Part shown: one piece after another, positions 1 to 6,944 of the stretch
How positions within the stretch are numbered: position 1 is the stretch's first letter
How the letters are laid out: each line of letters opens with the position of its first letter
Source of the DNA: Pirellulaceae bacterium
Lineage (GTDB): Bacteria > Planctomycetota > Planctomycetia > Pirellulales > Pirellulaceae
Reading direction: 5' to 3'
Length of the DNA: 7,323 nt
Assembly: GCA_020846515.1 (NCBI GenBank)
Contig: JADLDX010000080.1
Location: forward strand, 1 to 7,323
The notes under the pieces: generated by a model
What the model saw: only the letters and a program-made list of their open reading frames with translations
Database searches by the model: none
What the model was told of the DNA's origin: nothing
Program-made: the position numbers and the translations under genes

Positions 1-1098
1 GAAAGCGGGGCCGAATTTCGACGCGCTCGATTGGGTGCCCAGGCCAAAGTCACCGATTCGATGAACGCTTTTATGCAGATGGACTTTGGCTTCTTTGGTC
101 GCCCGACATTTACAGATGTCTGGGTCGAACAAACCAATGTTCCCATGTTGGGGACCGTGCGGGCTGGGCAATGGAAACAGCCATTCAGCTTGGAAGTGGT
201 TAGTAGTTTTCGGTACACGACGTTCATGGAACGATCGTCCATGTTTCAGCCCTTTACTCCGTTCCGTCATTTGGGCGTCGGCTTTTACAATCACTCTGAC
301 GATCTCGATACAACTTGGGCGGCATCGATCTTTCGAACCGGCCAAGATCAGTTTGGTAATTCGTTGAGCACCAACGGAGGCAACGGCGCGGCGGCGCGGT
401 TAACCCGTTTGTTGTGGCATTGTGGTGCTCACGGCGAAGACTACATGCATGTCGGCGGTGGCTACTTTTTGAATTCACCTCCTCGCGACACTGCTCGCTT
501 TCGTTCGATCCCCGAGATCTTTGTAGGTGAGTTCGCGCCAGGTGCGGTCGGCACCAGCGGGCAAGCCGTACCTGGGGCACAGAACGGGACACCATTTTTC
601 GTCGACTCAGGACAACTGAGCAGCATCAGCAACATACAGACATTTGGTCTGGAGAGCTTGTGGGTGCGCGGACCGTTTTCGTTTCAAAGCGAAACGATGG
701 CTGCAGCCGTCAATCAACCTGGTCGTAACGCTTTGCTGCGCGGTACTTACGCGCAAGTCGGCTACTTCTTGACCGGCGAGCATCGTCCTTATGATCGTAA
801 GGCCGGCGCCATCGATCGCGTTATGCCATTTCACAGTGTAGGGCAGGGCGGTCGCGGAGCCTGGGAAGTGGCTGCACGCTACTCAACCATTGACTTGAGT
901 GACGAAGCCATCGTAGGTGGCGATCTGACCAATTGGACCGTCGGCCTGAACTGGTACATCAATCCGTACTGCAAGTGGGTCTTCAATTGCATTCGGGCCA
1001 ACGCCGAAGGTCCTGATCGTTTCCCATCAACTATCCCTGGTACGAACATCAGCAGCTCTACCAATATCTACGCTACGCGTGTGCAGATCGATTTTTGA
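1..1098 (+). CDS. OprO/OprP-family outer-membrane porin, 3' part
   Basis: The frame is open from the first base to the TGA at 1096-1098, so this is the C-terminal 365 residues of a longer gene; an internal TTG at 31 is not a credible start. The product is expected to be a beta-barrel outer-membrane channel for small, often anionic, solutes. Support seen: the FRRARLG stretch at residues 6-12, typical of the first barrel strands of the phosphate-selective porin O/P family; alternating polar/aromatic strand patterns; GLNWYINPY near residues 315-323, matching the penultimate-strand motif of this family; and the ending RVQIDF with a terminal Phe, the usual C-terminal signal for barrel insertion. 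Two cysteines, C324 and C330, sit in the turn after that motif, which is unusual for a porin. The specificity for phosphate is not shown. Family members usually have a signal peptide and sometimes an N-terminal coiled coil, both outside the window. The gene converges on the cytochrome gene. Confidence 0.85.
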   Translation, partial: ESGAEFRRARLGAQAKVTDSMNAFMQMDFGFFGRPTFTDVWVEQTNVPMLGTVRAGQWKQPFSLEVVSSFRYTTFMERSSMFQPFTPFRHLGVGFYNHSDDLDTTWAASIFRTGQDQFGNSLSTNGGNGAAARLTRLLWHCGAHGEDYMHVGGGYFLNSPPRDTARFRSIPEIFVGEFAPGAVGTSGQAVPGAQNGTPFFVDSGQLSSISNIQTFGLESLWVRGPFSFQSETMAAAVNQPGRNALLRGTYAQVGYFLTGEHRPYDRKAGAIDRVMPFHSVGQGGRGAWEVAARYSTIDLSDEAIVGGDLTNWTVGLNWYINPYCKWVFNCIRANAEGPDRFPSTIPGTNISSSTNIYATRVQIDF

Positions 1099-1133
1099 TC
1101 GGGGCTTAACTGGACATCGCCACTTTGAATCAG

Positions 1134-1157
1134 CCGCACGGCGTTAGCCGCGGTTTT
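1134..1157 (+). terminator. Hairpin repeat copy 1, possible porin terminator
   Basis: Thirty-five bases after the porin stop the sequence folds as CCG-ca-CGGC-gtta-GCCG-CGG followed by TTTT: a seven-pair GC-rich stem with a two-base bulge, a four-base loop and a short T run. That is the shape of an intrinsic terminator. It is also a copy of a local interspersed repeat: positions 1132-1155 recur identically at 1311-1334. The T run is short, so termination strength is uncertain. Confidence 0.5.
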
Positions 1158-1162
1158 CTGAT

Positions 1163-1191
1163 CAGCCGCTGGGCGCTAGCCCACGGTTTTC
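1163..1191 (+). repeat. Hairpin repeat copy 2
   Basis: This is a diverged copy of the unit at 1132-1155, directly after it in the same orientation. It folds as CCG-ct-GGGC-gcta-GCCC-a-CGG and is also followed by TTTT. Relative to copy 1 the outer pair of the inner stem has changed from C-G to G-C, and the loop from gtta to gcta. It could be a second terminator behind the porin gene. Confidence 0.6.
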
Positions 1192-1280
1192 GGCCCTCTT
1201 GCGTCACCCGCATCTCACGCGGTGTAAAGTCATCATCCACACGTTGGCGGCCGGTTTGCTACACCGCAAAAGAATAGGGA

Positions 1281-1334
1281 AACCGGACGCTAGCGCGCTT
1301 GCGGCTAATTAGCCGCACGGCGTTAGCCGCGGTT
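1281..1334. repeat. Head-to-head pair of hairpin repeats around a perfect palindrome
   Basis: A reverse copy (1281-1306) and a forward copy (1311-1334) of the hairpin unit face each other, making an imperfect inverted repeat of about 54 bp. Its centre, 1301-1316, is a perfect 16-bp palindrome (GCGGCTAATTAGCCGC). The forward copy is identical to 1132-1155 over 24 bp. The reverse copy, read on the minus strand, folds as CCG-caa-GCGC-gcta-GCGT-c-CGG with one G-T wobble. The arrangement resembles the paired REPs called BIMEs. Confidence 0.65.
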
Positions 1335-1343
1335 CTTTCAGCG

Positions 1344-1368
1344 TAAACCGTGGCTAACGCCAGTACGG
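1344..1368 (-). repeat. Hairpin repeat copy 5 (reverse)
   Basis: Read on the minus strand this is CCG-tac-TGGC-gtta-GCCA-CGG-TTTA, another copy of the unit, with a T-A pair where copy 1 has C-G. The segment 1346-1361 can also pair with 1319-1334 (15 of 16 positions, the other a G-U wobble in RNA) across an 11-base loop, giving a strong alternative hairpin. Confidence 0.55.
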
Positions 1369-1417
1369 TTCATGTTGATGGCGCTGTCCAATCAAAGGGC
1401 TGCTGCTGAAGAGTTGA

Positions 1418-1475
1418 CGAGTCGCGGAGCGATTCGTCTACATGGTCGAGTCGCGGAGCGATTCGTTTACAGGGT
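1418..1475 (-). repeat. Tandem 29-bp REP-like duplication at the cytochrome 3' end
   Basis: Two head-to-tail units, 1418-1446 and 1447-1475, match at 27 of 29 positions and share an exact 20-bp block. Read on the minus strand each is a tetranucleotide (GTAG in the unit at 1418, GTAA in the unit at 1447), one A, then an imperfect hairpin CGAATCGC-TCC-GCGACTCG. A GTAG head in front of an imperfect palindrome is the classic form of RAYT-associated REPs. The second unit overlaps the last nine bases of the cytochrome gene, including its stop codon. Related palindromes form the interior of the element at 3024-3147. Confidence 0.7.
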
Positions 1476-2951
1476 CTTCAGGTACTCCAGGACGGCTGCG
1501 CGCTCTTCTTCGGTCAGCAGGTTGGGAAATTCGTGTCCGCCGTTGCCTTTGCCGAAACCTCGCGTATCGAAAGACTGTCGCCTCTGCCGTTGATTAGTTT
1601 TGGCTGGCACGTCATCAAGCTCTTGAACTGTCAATCCGATACGGGCTGGATCCATCTCGATGCTGGTGCGCGTCCAAACTACTGGACGTTGATCAGGATG
1701 CAACAAGTGCCATAGGGTTGGGACCGAACCGTTATGCAGATAGGGTGGCGAGGCCCAGATGCCATCCAACGGCGGCGCCATGTAACCTTGCGGATCCGAC
1801 CATGTTTGCTGCTTGCCAAAGTGAGCAAACCAACTCTGACCGTAATGCTCGCGATGCTTGGGAGTTAGCGAATCCAGGCGAACGCGATCAGTACCAATTT
1901 CCTCAATCGGTATCAGTTTCTCCGGATACTTATTCTGACCACCTGCTCCATAGGTCCCATGACAGCTTGCACAGTGCTCATTAAATGCGAGGCGTCCGCG
2001 TGCCGAAAGAACCGGATCGATCGAGCCAGGATACTTAGGCGGACGAACGCTCTCGATGAAGGCACACACATCTTCAAAGTCGTTCTCCCACTGTTTAAAT
2101 TTATCCGGGCCATTTTCACGCACCAGCATAAATTGCATCAGCCCGCGGGCACCTTTCTCTGCAAAGCCATCGGCATATAAGCGAGTCTTTCGATGGAAGA
2201 GCCACCAGGCGGGCGGATCCATGTCGTGATGCACCATCCTGGGAGCGGCCCGCAGTGTCTGCACATTCAGTTCGGCATCGCGATAATTCATTAGCGCCAC
2301 GCCAAACATGACAGCGTTCGTCGTACCGACCGTTGTACCCAAAGGCATAAACGCCGAACCAATGTCCATCTGAGCGAGCGGCTTGCCCAATCGCAATTTG
2401 GTCGAACGCGAATCTTCGGTCAGCATCTGAAGCATGTACAGATTATTGGGCGCACCGGGCAGGGTCCGCCCATATACCGAACCACCATGACACGAAAAGC
2501 AATTCATCGTCCATTGTCGCGACGAGTCCACGACGTATTGCAATGGTCGATTGGTACCATCGCCCGGTCGTTCCGTCAGGCCATACTTCAAGAACGCATG
2601 CGCCCGCTCGACGGATAGCTCCGGTGCTACGTGCGCGGGAGGAAACGGTGCCGGCTTGGTCTTGGTATTTTCTGTCAAGACATCAAATACCTCGTCATCC
2701 AAATCAGCCGGGACATAAGCCGTTTCGGTTAGATGGCGATATCCACGCTGCGCATTGACCGGTAAGTCTTTCAGCCAACGATCGACATGCTGCAAGTCGA
2801 CCTGTGCGGGAGAGTCGTCCGCACAAACGCTGGGCGTCAGCCCGACGCCTCCTGGCGAGCTGAGAACTTCACAGAGCCCGCCAATAGCGACACCGAGCCC
2901 ACGAATGGCACCGGCCCGAACCATCCGTCGAAACGACTGCATAATATTCAT
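1467..2951 (-). CDS. Exported di-heme cytochrome c, RoxA/peroxidase-like
   Basis: The 494-residue product is a predicted periplasmic redox protein with two covalent c-type hemes: CFSCH at residues 151-155 and CASCH at 327-331. The region around residues 391-413 (MAPPLDG, then PPYLHNGSVPTL) matches the conserved block of the cytochrome c peroxidase / MauG / RoxA superfamily, and the end TEEERAAVLEYLKTL is the usual terminal helix of such domains. The N-terminus has a basic segment (QSFRRMVR), a moderately hydrophobic stretch and a plausible cleavage after SVCA near residue 44. I chose the ATG at 2951 because an AAGGG lies 11 bases upstream; the frame extends to a GTG at 2987 (506 residues), and an ATG at 2942 is a weaker choice. 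Classical peroxidases are shorter (about 330 residues) and RoxA longer, so peroxidase, oxygenase or electron-transfer roles all remain open. The stop codon lies in a repeat unit. It is downstream of, and co-directional with, the channel gene, separated by 261 bp and a mobile element. Confidence 0.85.
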   Translation of the reverse strand: MNIMQSFRRMVRAGAIRGLGVAIGGLCEVLSSPGGVGLTPSVCADDSPAQVDLQHVDRWLKDLPVNAQRGYRHLTETAYVPADLDDEVFDVLTENTKTKPAPFPPAHVAPELSVERAHAFLKYGLTERPGDGTNRPLQYVVDSSRQWTMNCFSCHGGSVYGRTLPGAPNNLYMLQMLTEDSRSTKLRLGKPLAQMDIGSAFMPLGTTVGTTNAVMFGVALMNYRDAELNVQTLRAAPRMVHHDMDPPAWWLFHRKTRLYADGFAEKGARGLMQFMLVRENGPDKFKQWENDFEDVCAFIESVRPPKYPGSIDPVLSARGRLAFNEHCASCHGTYGAGGQNKYPEKLIPIEEIGTDRVRLDSLTPKHREHYGQSWFAHFGKQQTWSDPQGYMAPPLDGIWASPPYLHNGSVPTLWHLLHPDQRPVVWTRTSIEMDPARIGLTVQELDDVPAKTNQRQRRQSFDTRGFGKGNGGHEFPNLLTEEERAAVLEYLKTL

Positions 2952-2960
2952 ACGCACTGT

Positions 2961-2967
2961 CACCCTT
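2961..2967 (-). promoter_or_regulatory. Shine-Dalgarno of the cytochrome gene
   Basis: On the minus strand AAGGGTG sits with its AAGGG core 11 bases before the ATG at 2951. It lies inside the longer open frame starting at the GTG at 2987, which argues that translation begins downstream of it. The channel gene uses the same AAGGG core. Confidence 0.55.
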
Positions 2968-3013
2968 TTTCCAAATCCAGCCCACACCTATTCTAACCGC
3001 AAGTCGAGTCGTC

Positions 3014-3023
3014 GGATTAACGG
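3014..3023. repeat. Left target-site duplication of the MITE-like element
   Basis: GGATTAACGG abuts the left end of the inverted-repeat element and recurs exactly at 3148-3157, directly after its right end. Confidence 0.75.
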
Positions 3024-3052
3024 CAATACCGTTCAACGAAGGGCGTTTTCAC

Positions 3053-3077
3053 GTAGGCGAGTCTCTCCGAGACTCGC
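3053..3077 (+). repeat. REP-like palindrome, left copy inside the element
   Basis: GTAG at 3053-3056 is followed directly by GCGAGTCTC-TCC-GAGACTCGC, a perfect nine-pair stem with a three-base loop. The head, loop and outer stem match the units at 1418-1475, with an inner pair changed from G-C to T-A. Confidence 0.65.
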
Positions 3078-3102
3078 GAATTTCACCAAAGGGCTCAGGA
3101 CT

Positions 3103-3126
3103 CGCGTCTCGGAGAGAGGCGGCTAC
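3103..3126 (-). repeat. REP-like palindrome, right copy inside the element
   Basis: On the minus strand GTAG (3126-3123), one C, then CGCCTCTC-TCC-GAGACGCG (seven of eight pairs). It is inverted relative to the copy at 3053-3077, with 25 bases between the two hairpins, so together they form a BIME-like inverted pair. Confidence 0.6.
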
Positions 3127-3147
3127 GTGCTTCGTTGAACGGTATTG

Positions 3148-3157
3148 GGATTAACGG
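3148..3157. repeat. Right target-site duplication of the MITE-like element
   Basis: This is the exact second copy of the 10-mer at 3014-3023. Removing the element and one copy gives a simple empty-site sequence joining 3013 to 3148. Confidence 0.75.
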
Positions 3158-3212
3158 CCTCGGACACTTGGCCTGCTGGTGGTGGGTGCGCGGAGGAGCG
3201 TGTAGGTGTGCG

Positions 3213-6200
3213 TTATTGGCTGCTGACCGCGTCTTTGGCGCTGCCATGACCATTGCGGCTGGCCAGAGATTGCAGCATTTGTAACGGGAACGAACGAATG
3301 TGGAGATCGCGCTGTGGGAAGGCGATATCAATACCGGCGGCTGCAAAGCGGCGATAGATTTGAGTGTGCAGTTCGTGCATCGTATCCAATCGCACGTCCA
3401 GGTTCGCCAGAAACGCTCGAATCGTCAGATCCAAACTGCCCTCGCCAAAATTATCAAACACCACGCTCGAGGCGGGATCTTTCATAATGTTGGCATGACC
3501 GGCCACAATCTCCTTTAAGATGCGGCAAGCCTCTTCCGTATCGCTGCCATGCGTTACCCCGACGCGGATTTGGATGCGATTGGTCGTATCCGACAGCGTC
3601 CAATTCAACAGTTTGCCGGTGATCAAGTCCTTGTTGGGAATGATCAACTCTTGACGATCCCAGTTGACCAACGTCGTGGCCCGCATCCGGATCTTGGAGA
3701 CACTGCCGGTGACGCCATCAATCGTGATCACGTCACCGACTCGGATCGGTTGTTCGAACAGCAGGATGATCCCGGAGACAAAGTTAGCGAAGATCTCTTG
3801 CAAACCGAAACCCAAACCGACGCCCAACGCGGCAACTAACCACTGGATACTGGACCATCGCAAGCCGATAGCGCTCGAGCTGGCCACAATACCCAAGATC
3901 AAAATGGCGTATCGACTCAACGTGGAGATGGCATAACGAGCGGCACCGGTCAGTGGCAGATGCTGCAGCAAAGCAATCTCCATCAAGCCTGGCAGATTGC
4001 GACCAGCGATGACGGTTAGGATAAAAATCGGCACGACGATCACCAGGTTGGCCAGCGTGATCGTTACCACTTCATTGGGCTTGCTGCCCTGAACATCCCA
4101 CAGTTCAAAATTTTCTAGCATGCCAATGGCCGGCAACACATCGGACCAAATCACACTGAAGGCTACCAGACCACTGACAATCATGAAACTCGTCACCAGT
4201 CGCATGGTCTGCTCGTTGATCGCCGATAGATTCAACTCCGATTCATCCGACGCACCAGCGGAAGCAGAAACGGTTTGTGATGGATCACGGCGGGCTGCTT
4301 CGGCCAATCGTTGCTTGGCCTGGTCAACCATGATCTTACGTCGTGAGAGCAGTAGCCAGCGGCGCATCAAACTGTACATCAAGATCAAGCCGACTAGCGA
4401 CCAGAAACTGCTGTGCAAGTGCAGAGCCAGTCTTTCCGACGTGTAGTGAAAGCCAATGAAGCTGAGTGCTGCCAATAAAATGGGGCTGAAGACAATCAGC
4501 GGATACCAACCCCATCGCAGACGATCCAGCCAACCACCACGATATTGCCGCAGGTAGTCGGTGAATACGCCGTTGCGTGGAATGAAGACTCTGGCCGAAA
4601 ACGCCAGGATCAACGTCATCAAAACCAAAAATGCCAACCGGCCTAACGAGGATTGATAGCGAGTGTTGGACTGTCCTTCCATGACTCCTACCAGCATCGC
4701 AATCGGCGTAGCCAAATCGATTAACCAGCGCAGGTTTGACGTCAGCAACTTCGCGGCGGCTTCCGACCACTCAAAGTGCTTGACGCCTAGACCGCCCGGT
4801 CGACACATCTGTCGCAAGAATTCAAACGGAGTAAACACAGCTGCGGCCACCAGCAGGCCATGGGCGATGGCTTGATGGAACGCTTCGCTCGTGTCATCTA
4901 GACTCCGCAACCGCCAGTGCAGGAACAGCATGACCAACGGTACTGGCAGTGAAATTGCTATCGTCAGCAGCAGTGACTGGGTGGTTAAGTGGAAACTAGT
5001 ATTGGATCGTTTGCACGCTCGGTCGCCACTGGCGGCCAGCATGCGGCGCATGCGTGTGTGATTGACCAGCACGGTCAAGAATCCCACCAAAAATAGAACC
5101 CACCACCAAGGACGTTGCCGCGCATCGAGCAACATCAATGCTCCCAGATGCCGCCAATGTTCGTAGCTGACCAACCAATGAAAGGCATTGGCCGCCTCCC
5201 GAAAATCAGACTTGTCCAACTGCTCACTGCTGCGAATCCACAGCACATGCTTCTCAATAAACGAGTGATACTTGCTGACCATCGCATTGGTCTGCGTTTT
5301 TAAGTCAGCGACCTGATACAGATTGTTTAAATAAGTATCGATGTCGATCTTCATCTTCTCGATCAGCTCTTTATCCTTAGCCAGCAGTCGATCGTATGTG
5401 GGCCGCAGATCGTTGGATACATCGCTACGCATCGTCGAGCTATCGTCACCACCGCGCAGCAAGTTCGAAGTAAAACTGGTCTGACCGTCGTCGCTCCAAG
5501 AGTTGATCGTTTGCAAGGCGTCTTCGAGTGTGAAGAGCATCGCATCGACATCCTGTGCTTCTTGCTGGTAGTGATGTATCTGGCGTTCTAGCTTTTGCGT
5601 GTCTGGCAGTTCATTGCGCTGCTTGCGCAACATCAAGCCGACCCAACTATTAAAGCCGGCGACCACGTCCTGACCCGGCTGTGGCTCGACCCGATTGACC
5701 ATTTTTGTGTAGCGGTCTTTCCACTTTTCCAAAAGCGCTTTGGAACCATTGAGCTCGTTGGTGATCTCCGCTTTCTTCTTGACCAGGTCCAGCCACTGAT
5801 TAATGCGATCCATCAACTGCGCGCCGAGTTTCGGCAAATCGGCAGGAACATCGGGACCTTGCGGGATTTCTTCGACCAGGCGTATCACCTCTTGGCGCTC
5901 TTGGGCAATACCTTCTTGTCGGAGTCGATCGAGCTGTTCAGTCAATCGCCTGACTTGTTCTTGCAAGTACTTCTCGTCGGCGCGGGCCAGCTCTAACTGC
6001 AAGGGTAAGAGCTCGGTTTCTGCCTCGTATACACGCTGCTCTTGTTCCAAAAGCTGCACTTGTTCGCTGGCGGCCATCTTTTGCGCCATGAGCGACCAGA
6101 CGGTGGCCTCTTTTAACAATGGATCAACGGTCGCTGCACCCGGCGGGGCGGCTTGCTCTCGATCGATCTGCTCTTGCTTGGTCTTGGCCTCCGAGATCAA

Positions 6201-6944
6201 CTGAGGTAACTCTTTGCGCCGCTTTTCGCGCGTGTCGACTTGCTCGCTCAGCTTGGTGCGCAGCTCCGTAGCCGCGGTCAGTTTGCTTTGCTCAGTCTGC
6301 AACTCCTGCTGCAACTCGTCGAAGCTGATGTAGTCCAACAGGCTGGGATCATCAACTCGCGGCGGCTGATTCTCTTTCTTCTGCTTGGCATCGGCTAACG
6401 TCTTCGGCGCGGCCGCCTGGCGACCTGCTAACTCCTTACGCAAGCGAGAGGCATCGTTGGCGGATTTCAAATCAACCAATGTCCGCTGATACAGGGGCAC
6501 CAGCGCATCCTTTATCGCCGCTTCGATCTCCGTCGTGCGTTGAATCTGCTCCAATCGCGAAGTGATCAGTTCACTCGTCAACCCAATGGTTGGCGGAGTT
6601 GGTGTCGTCGGCGTGGTGGCGCTGGGCGGCAAAGGTACCGGCGAAGCGATTGCCGGGGCACTTATCGCTGGAGAAGCGTTTGCAGGAGGTGCCGTCGCGG
6701 GCTGGACGACCGCGTTGTTATCAGGGCTGTTCGCGATATCGCTTTGATTGATGGCGTTGTTGCTTGATGCATTGCTCGCATTAGCTCCAGCGGACAGGTC
6801 GCTCGACTGCAGGTTGACCTCGGATGATGTCACCTCCGACGGGGGCAATTGCAACTGTGCCCAACTGGGGCTCGCATTGATAATGCTCAGCAGACAAACC
6901 GTCAGGCCAGTCCAGTGGACCAGCCGCCGCCTCTGTCTAAACAT
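3213..6944 (-). CDS. MscK-like mechanosensitive channel (MscS family)
   Basis: The 1243-residue product is a predicted inner-membrane channel that opens under membrane tension to release ions during hypo-osmotic shock. Order of parts: signal peptide at 1-29 (MFRQRRR, hydrophobic core, SPSWA cleavage site); an Ala/Asn/Ser/Pro-rich low-complexity linker at about 33-121; a long charged, Gln/Glu/Leu-rich predominantly coiled-coil periplasmic domain at about 125-600, like the MscS porin-type domain of MscK; about eleven membrane segments from 613 to 1067; then the soluble beta/alpha MscS domain to about 1220. The pore helix is clear near 1039-1067 (ALGVGLGFGLQEIFANFVSG, then EQPIRVGD). E. coli MscK and MscM are about 1110-1120 residues with the same plan; the extra length here is mainly the linker and coiled coil. 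I chose the ATG at 6944 because it starts the signal peptide and has AAGGG seven bases upstream; a start at 7001 would put 19 extra residues before it. Intactness looks complete. Confidence 0.92.
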   Translation of the reverse strand: MFRQRRRLVHWTGLTVCLLSIINASPSWAQLQLPPSEVTSSEVNLQSSDLSAGANASNASSNNAINQSDIANSPDNNAVVQPATAPPANASPAISAPAIASPVPLPPSATTPTTPTPPTIGLTSELITSRLEQIQRTTEIEAAIKDALVPLYQRTLVDLKSANDASRLRKELAGRQAAAPKTLADAKQKKENQPPRVDDPSLLDYISFDELQQELQTEQSKLTAATELRTKLSEQVDTREKRRKELPQLISEAKTKQEQIDREQAAPPGAATVDPLLKEATVWSLMAQKMAASEQVQLLEQEQRVYEAETELLPLQLELARADEKYLQEQVRRLTEQLDRLRQEGIAQERQEVIRLVEEIPQGPDVPADLPKLGAQLMDRINQWLDLVKKKAEITNELNGSKALLEKWKDRYTKMVNRVEPQPGQDVVAGFNSWVGLMLRKQRNELPDTQKLERQIHHYQQEAQDVDAMLFTLEDALQTINSWSDDGQTSFTSNLLRGGDDSSTMRSDVSNDLRPTYDRLLAKDKELIEKMKIDIDTYLNNLYQVADLKTQTNAMVSKYHSFIEKHVLWIRSSEQLDKSDFREAANAFHWLVSYEHWRHLGALMLLDARQRPWWWVLFLVGFLTVLVNHTRMRRMLAASGDRACKRSNTSFHLTTQSLLLTIAISLPVPLVMLFLHWRLRSLDDTSEAFHQAIAHGLLVAAAVFTPFEFLRQMCRPGGLGVKHFEWSEAAAKLLTSNLRWLIDLATPIAMLVGVMEGQSNTRYQSSLGRLAFLVLMTLILAFSARVFIPRNGVFTDYLRQYRGGWLDRLRWGWYPLIVFSPILLAALSFIGFHYTSERLALHLHSSFWSLVGLILMYSLMRRWLLLSRRKIMVDQAKQRLAEAARRDPSQTVSASAGASDESELNLSAINEQTMRLVTSFMIVSGLVAFSVIWSDVLPAIGMLENFELWDVQGSKPNEVVTITLANLVIVVPIFILTVIAGRNLPGLMEIALLQHLPLTGAARYAISTLSRYAILILGIVASSSAIGLRWSSIQWLVAALGVGLGFGLQEIFANFVSGIILLFEQPIRVGDVITIDGVTGSVSKIRMRATTLVNWDRQELIIPNKDLITGKLLNWTLSDTTNRIQIRVGVTHGSDTEEACRILKEIVAGHANIMKDPASSVVFDNFGEGSLDLTIRAFLANLDVRLDTMHELHTQIYRRFAAAGIDIAFPQRDLHIRSFPLQMLQSLASRNGHGSAKDAVSSQ

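Larger units (their letters stand above)
1099..1466. other. Convergent intergenic region rich in palindromic repeats
   Basis: This 368-bp gap between the porin (+) and cytochrome (-) genes has no credible gene. About half of it is repeat: two forward hairpin units at 1132-1191, an inverted cluster at 1281-1368, and a tandem REP-like duplication from 1418 into the end of the cytochrome gene. The stretch 1192-1280 shows nothing recognisable. Repeats of this kind between convergent genes commonly act as bidirectional terminators or mRNA 3'-end stabilisers; that role is inferred here. Confidence 0.75.
3024..3147. mobile_element. 124-bp MITE-like element with IS4-like ends
   Basis: The ends are 18-bp perfect inverted repeats (CAATACCGTTCAACGAAG at 3024-3041 and its complement at 3130-3147), flanked without gap by 10-bp direct repeats. 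No protein is encoded, so this is a non-autonomous element. Additional inverted arms lie inside: 3050-3056 with 3123-3129 (7 bp) and 3062-3073 with 3106-3117 (12 bp), so most of the element can fold into one long hairpin or two side hairpins. From memory, the end sequence and a duplication of about 10-13 bp resemble IS4-subgroup insertion sequences; this family link is unverified. It lies between the channel stop and the cytochrome start and may affect transcription between them. Confidence 0.8.

Noticed and set aside
1281..1475. Possible CRISPR array from clustered short repeats
   Set aside because: Copies alternate in orientation, differ in stem sequence and lack regular unique spacers; there are no cas genes.
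2952..3212. Operon of channel and cytochrome genes
   Set aside because: Same direction, but a 261-bp gap with a strong inverted-repeat element between them makes co-transcription unlikely without RNA evidence.
5595..6204. Plus-strand open frames opposite the channel's coiled-coil region
   Set aside because: They are the antisense shadow of a strongly supported gene, rich in Ser/Cys or Leu/Gln as expected from reversed Gln/Glu/Leu codons.
6562..6747. Hydrophobic Gly/Ala/Val-rich plus-strand frame resembling a small membrane protein
   Set aside because: It is the antisense reading of the Ala/Pro/Thr-rich linker of the channel; the hydrophobicity follows from that composition.
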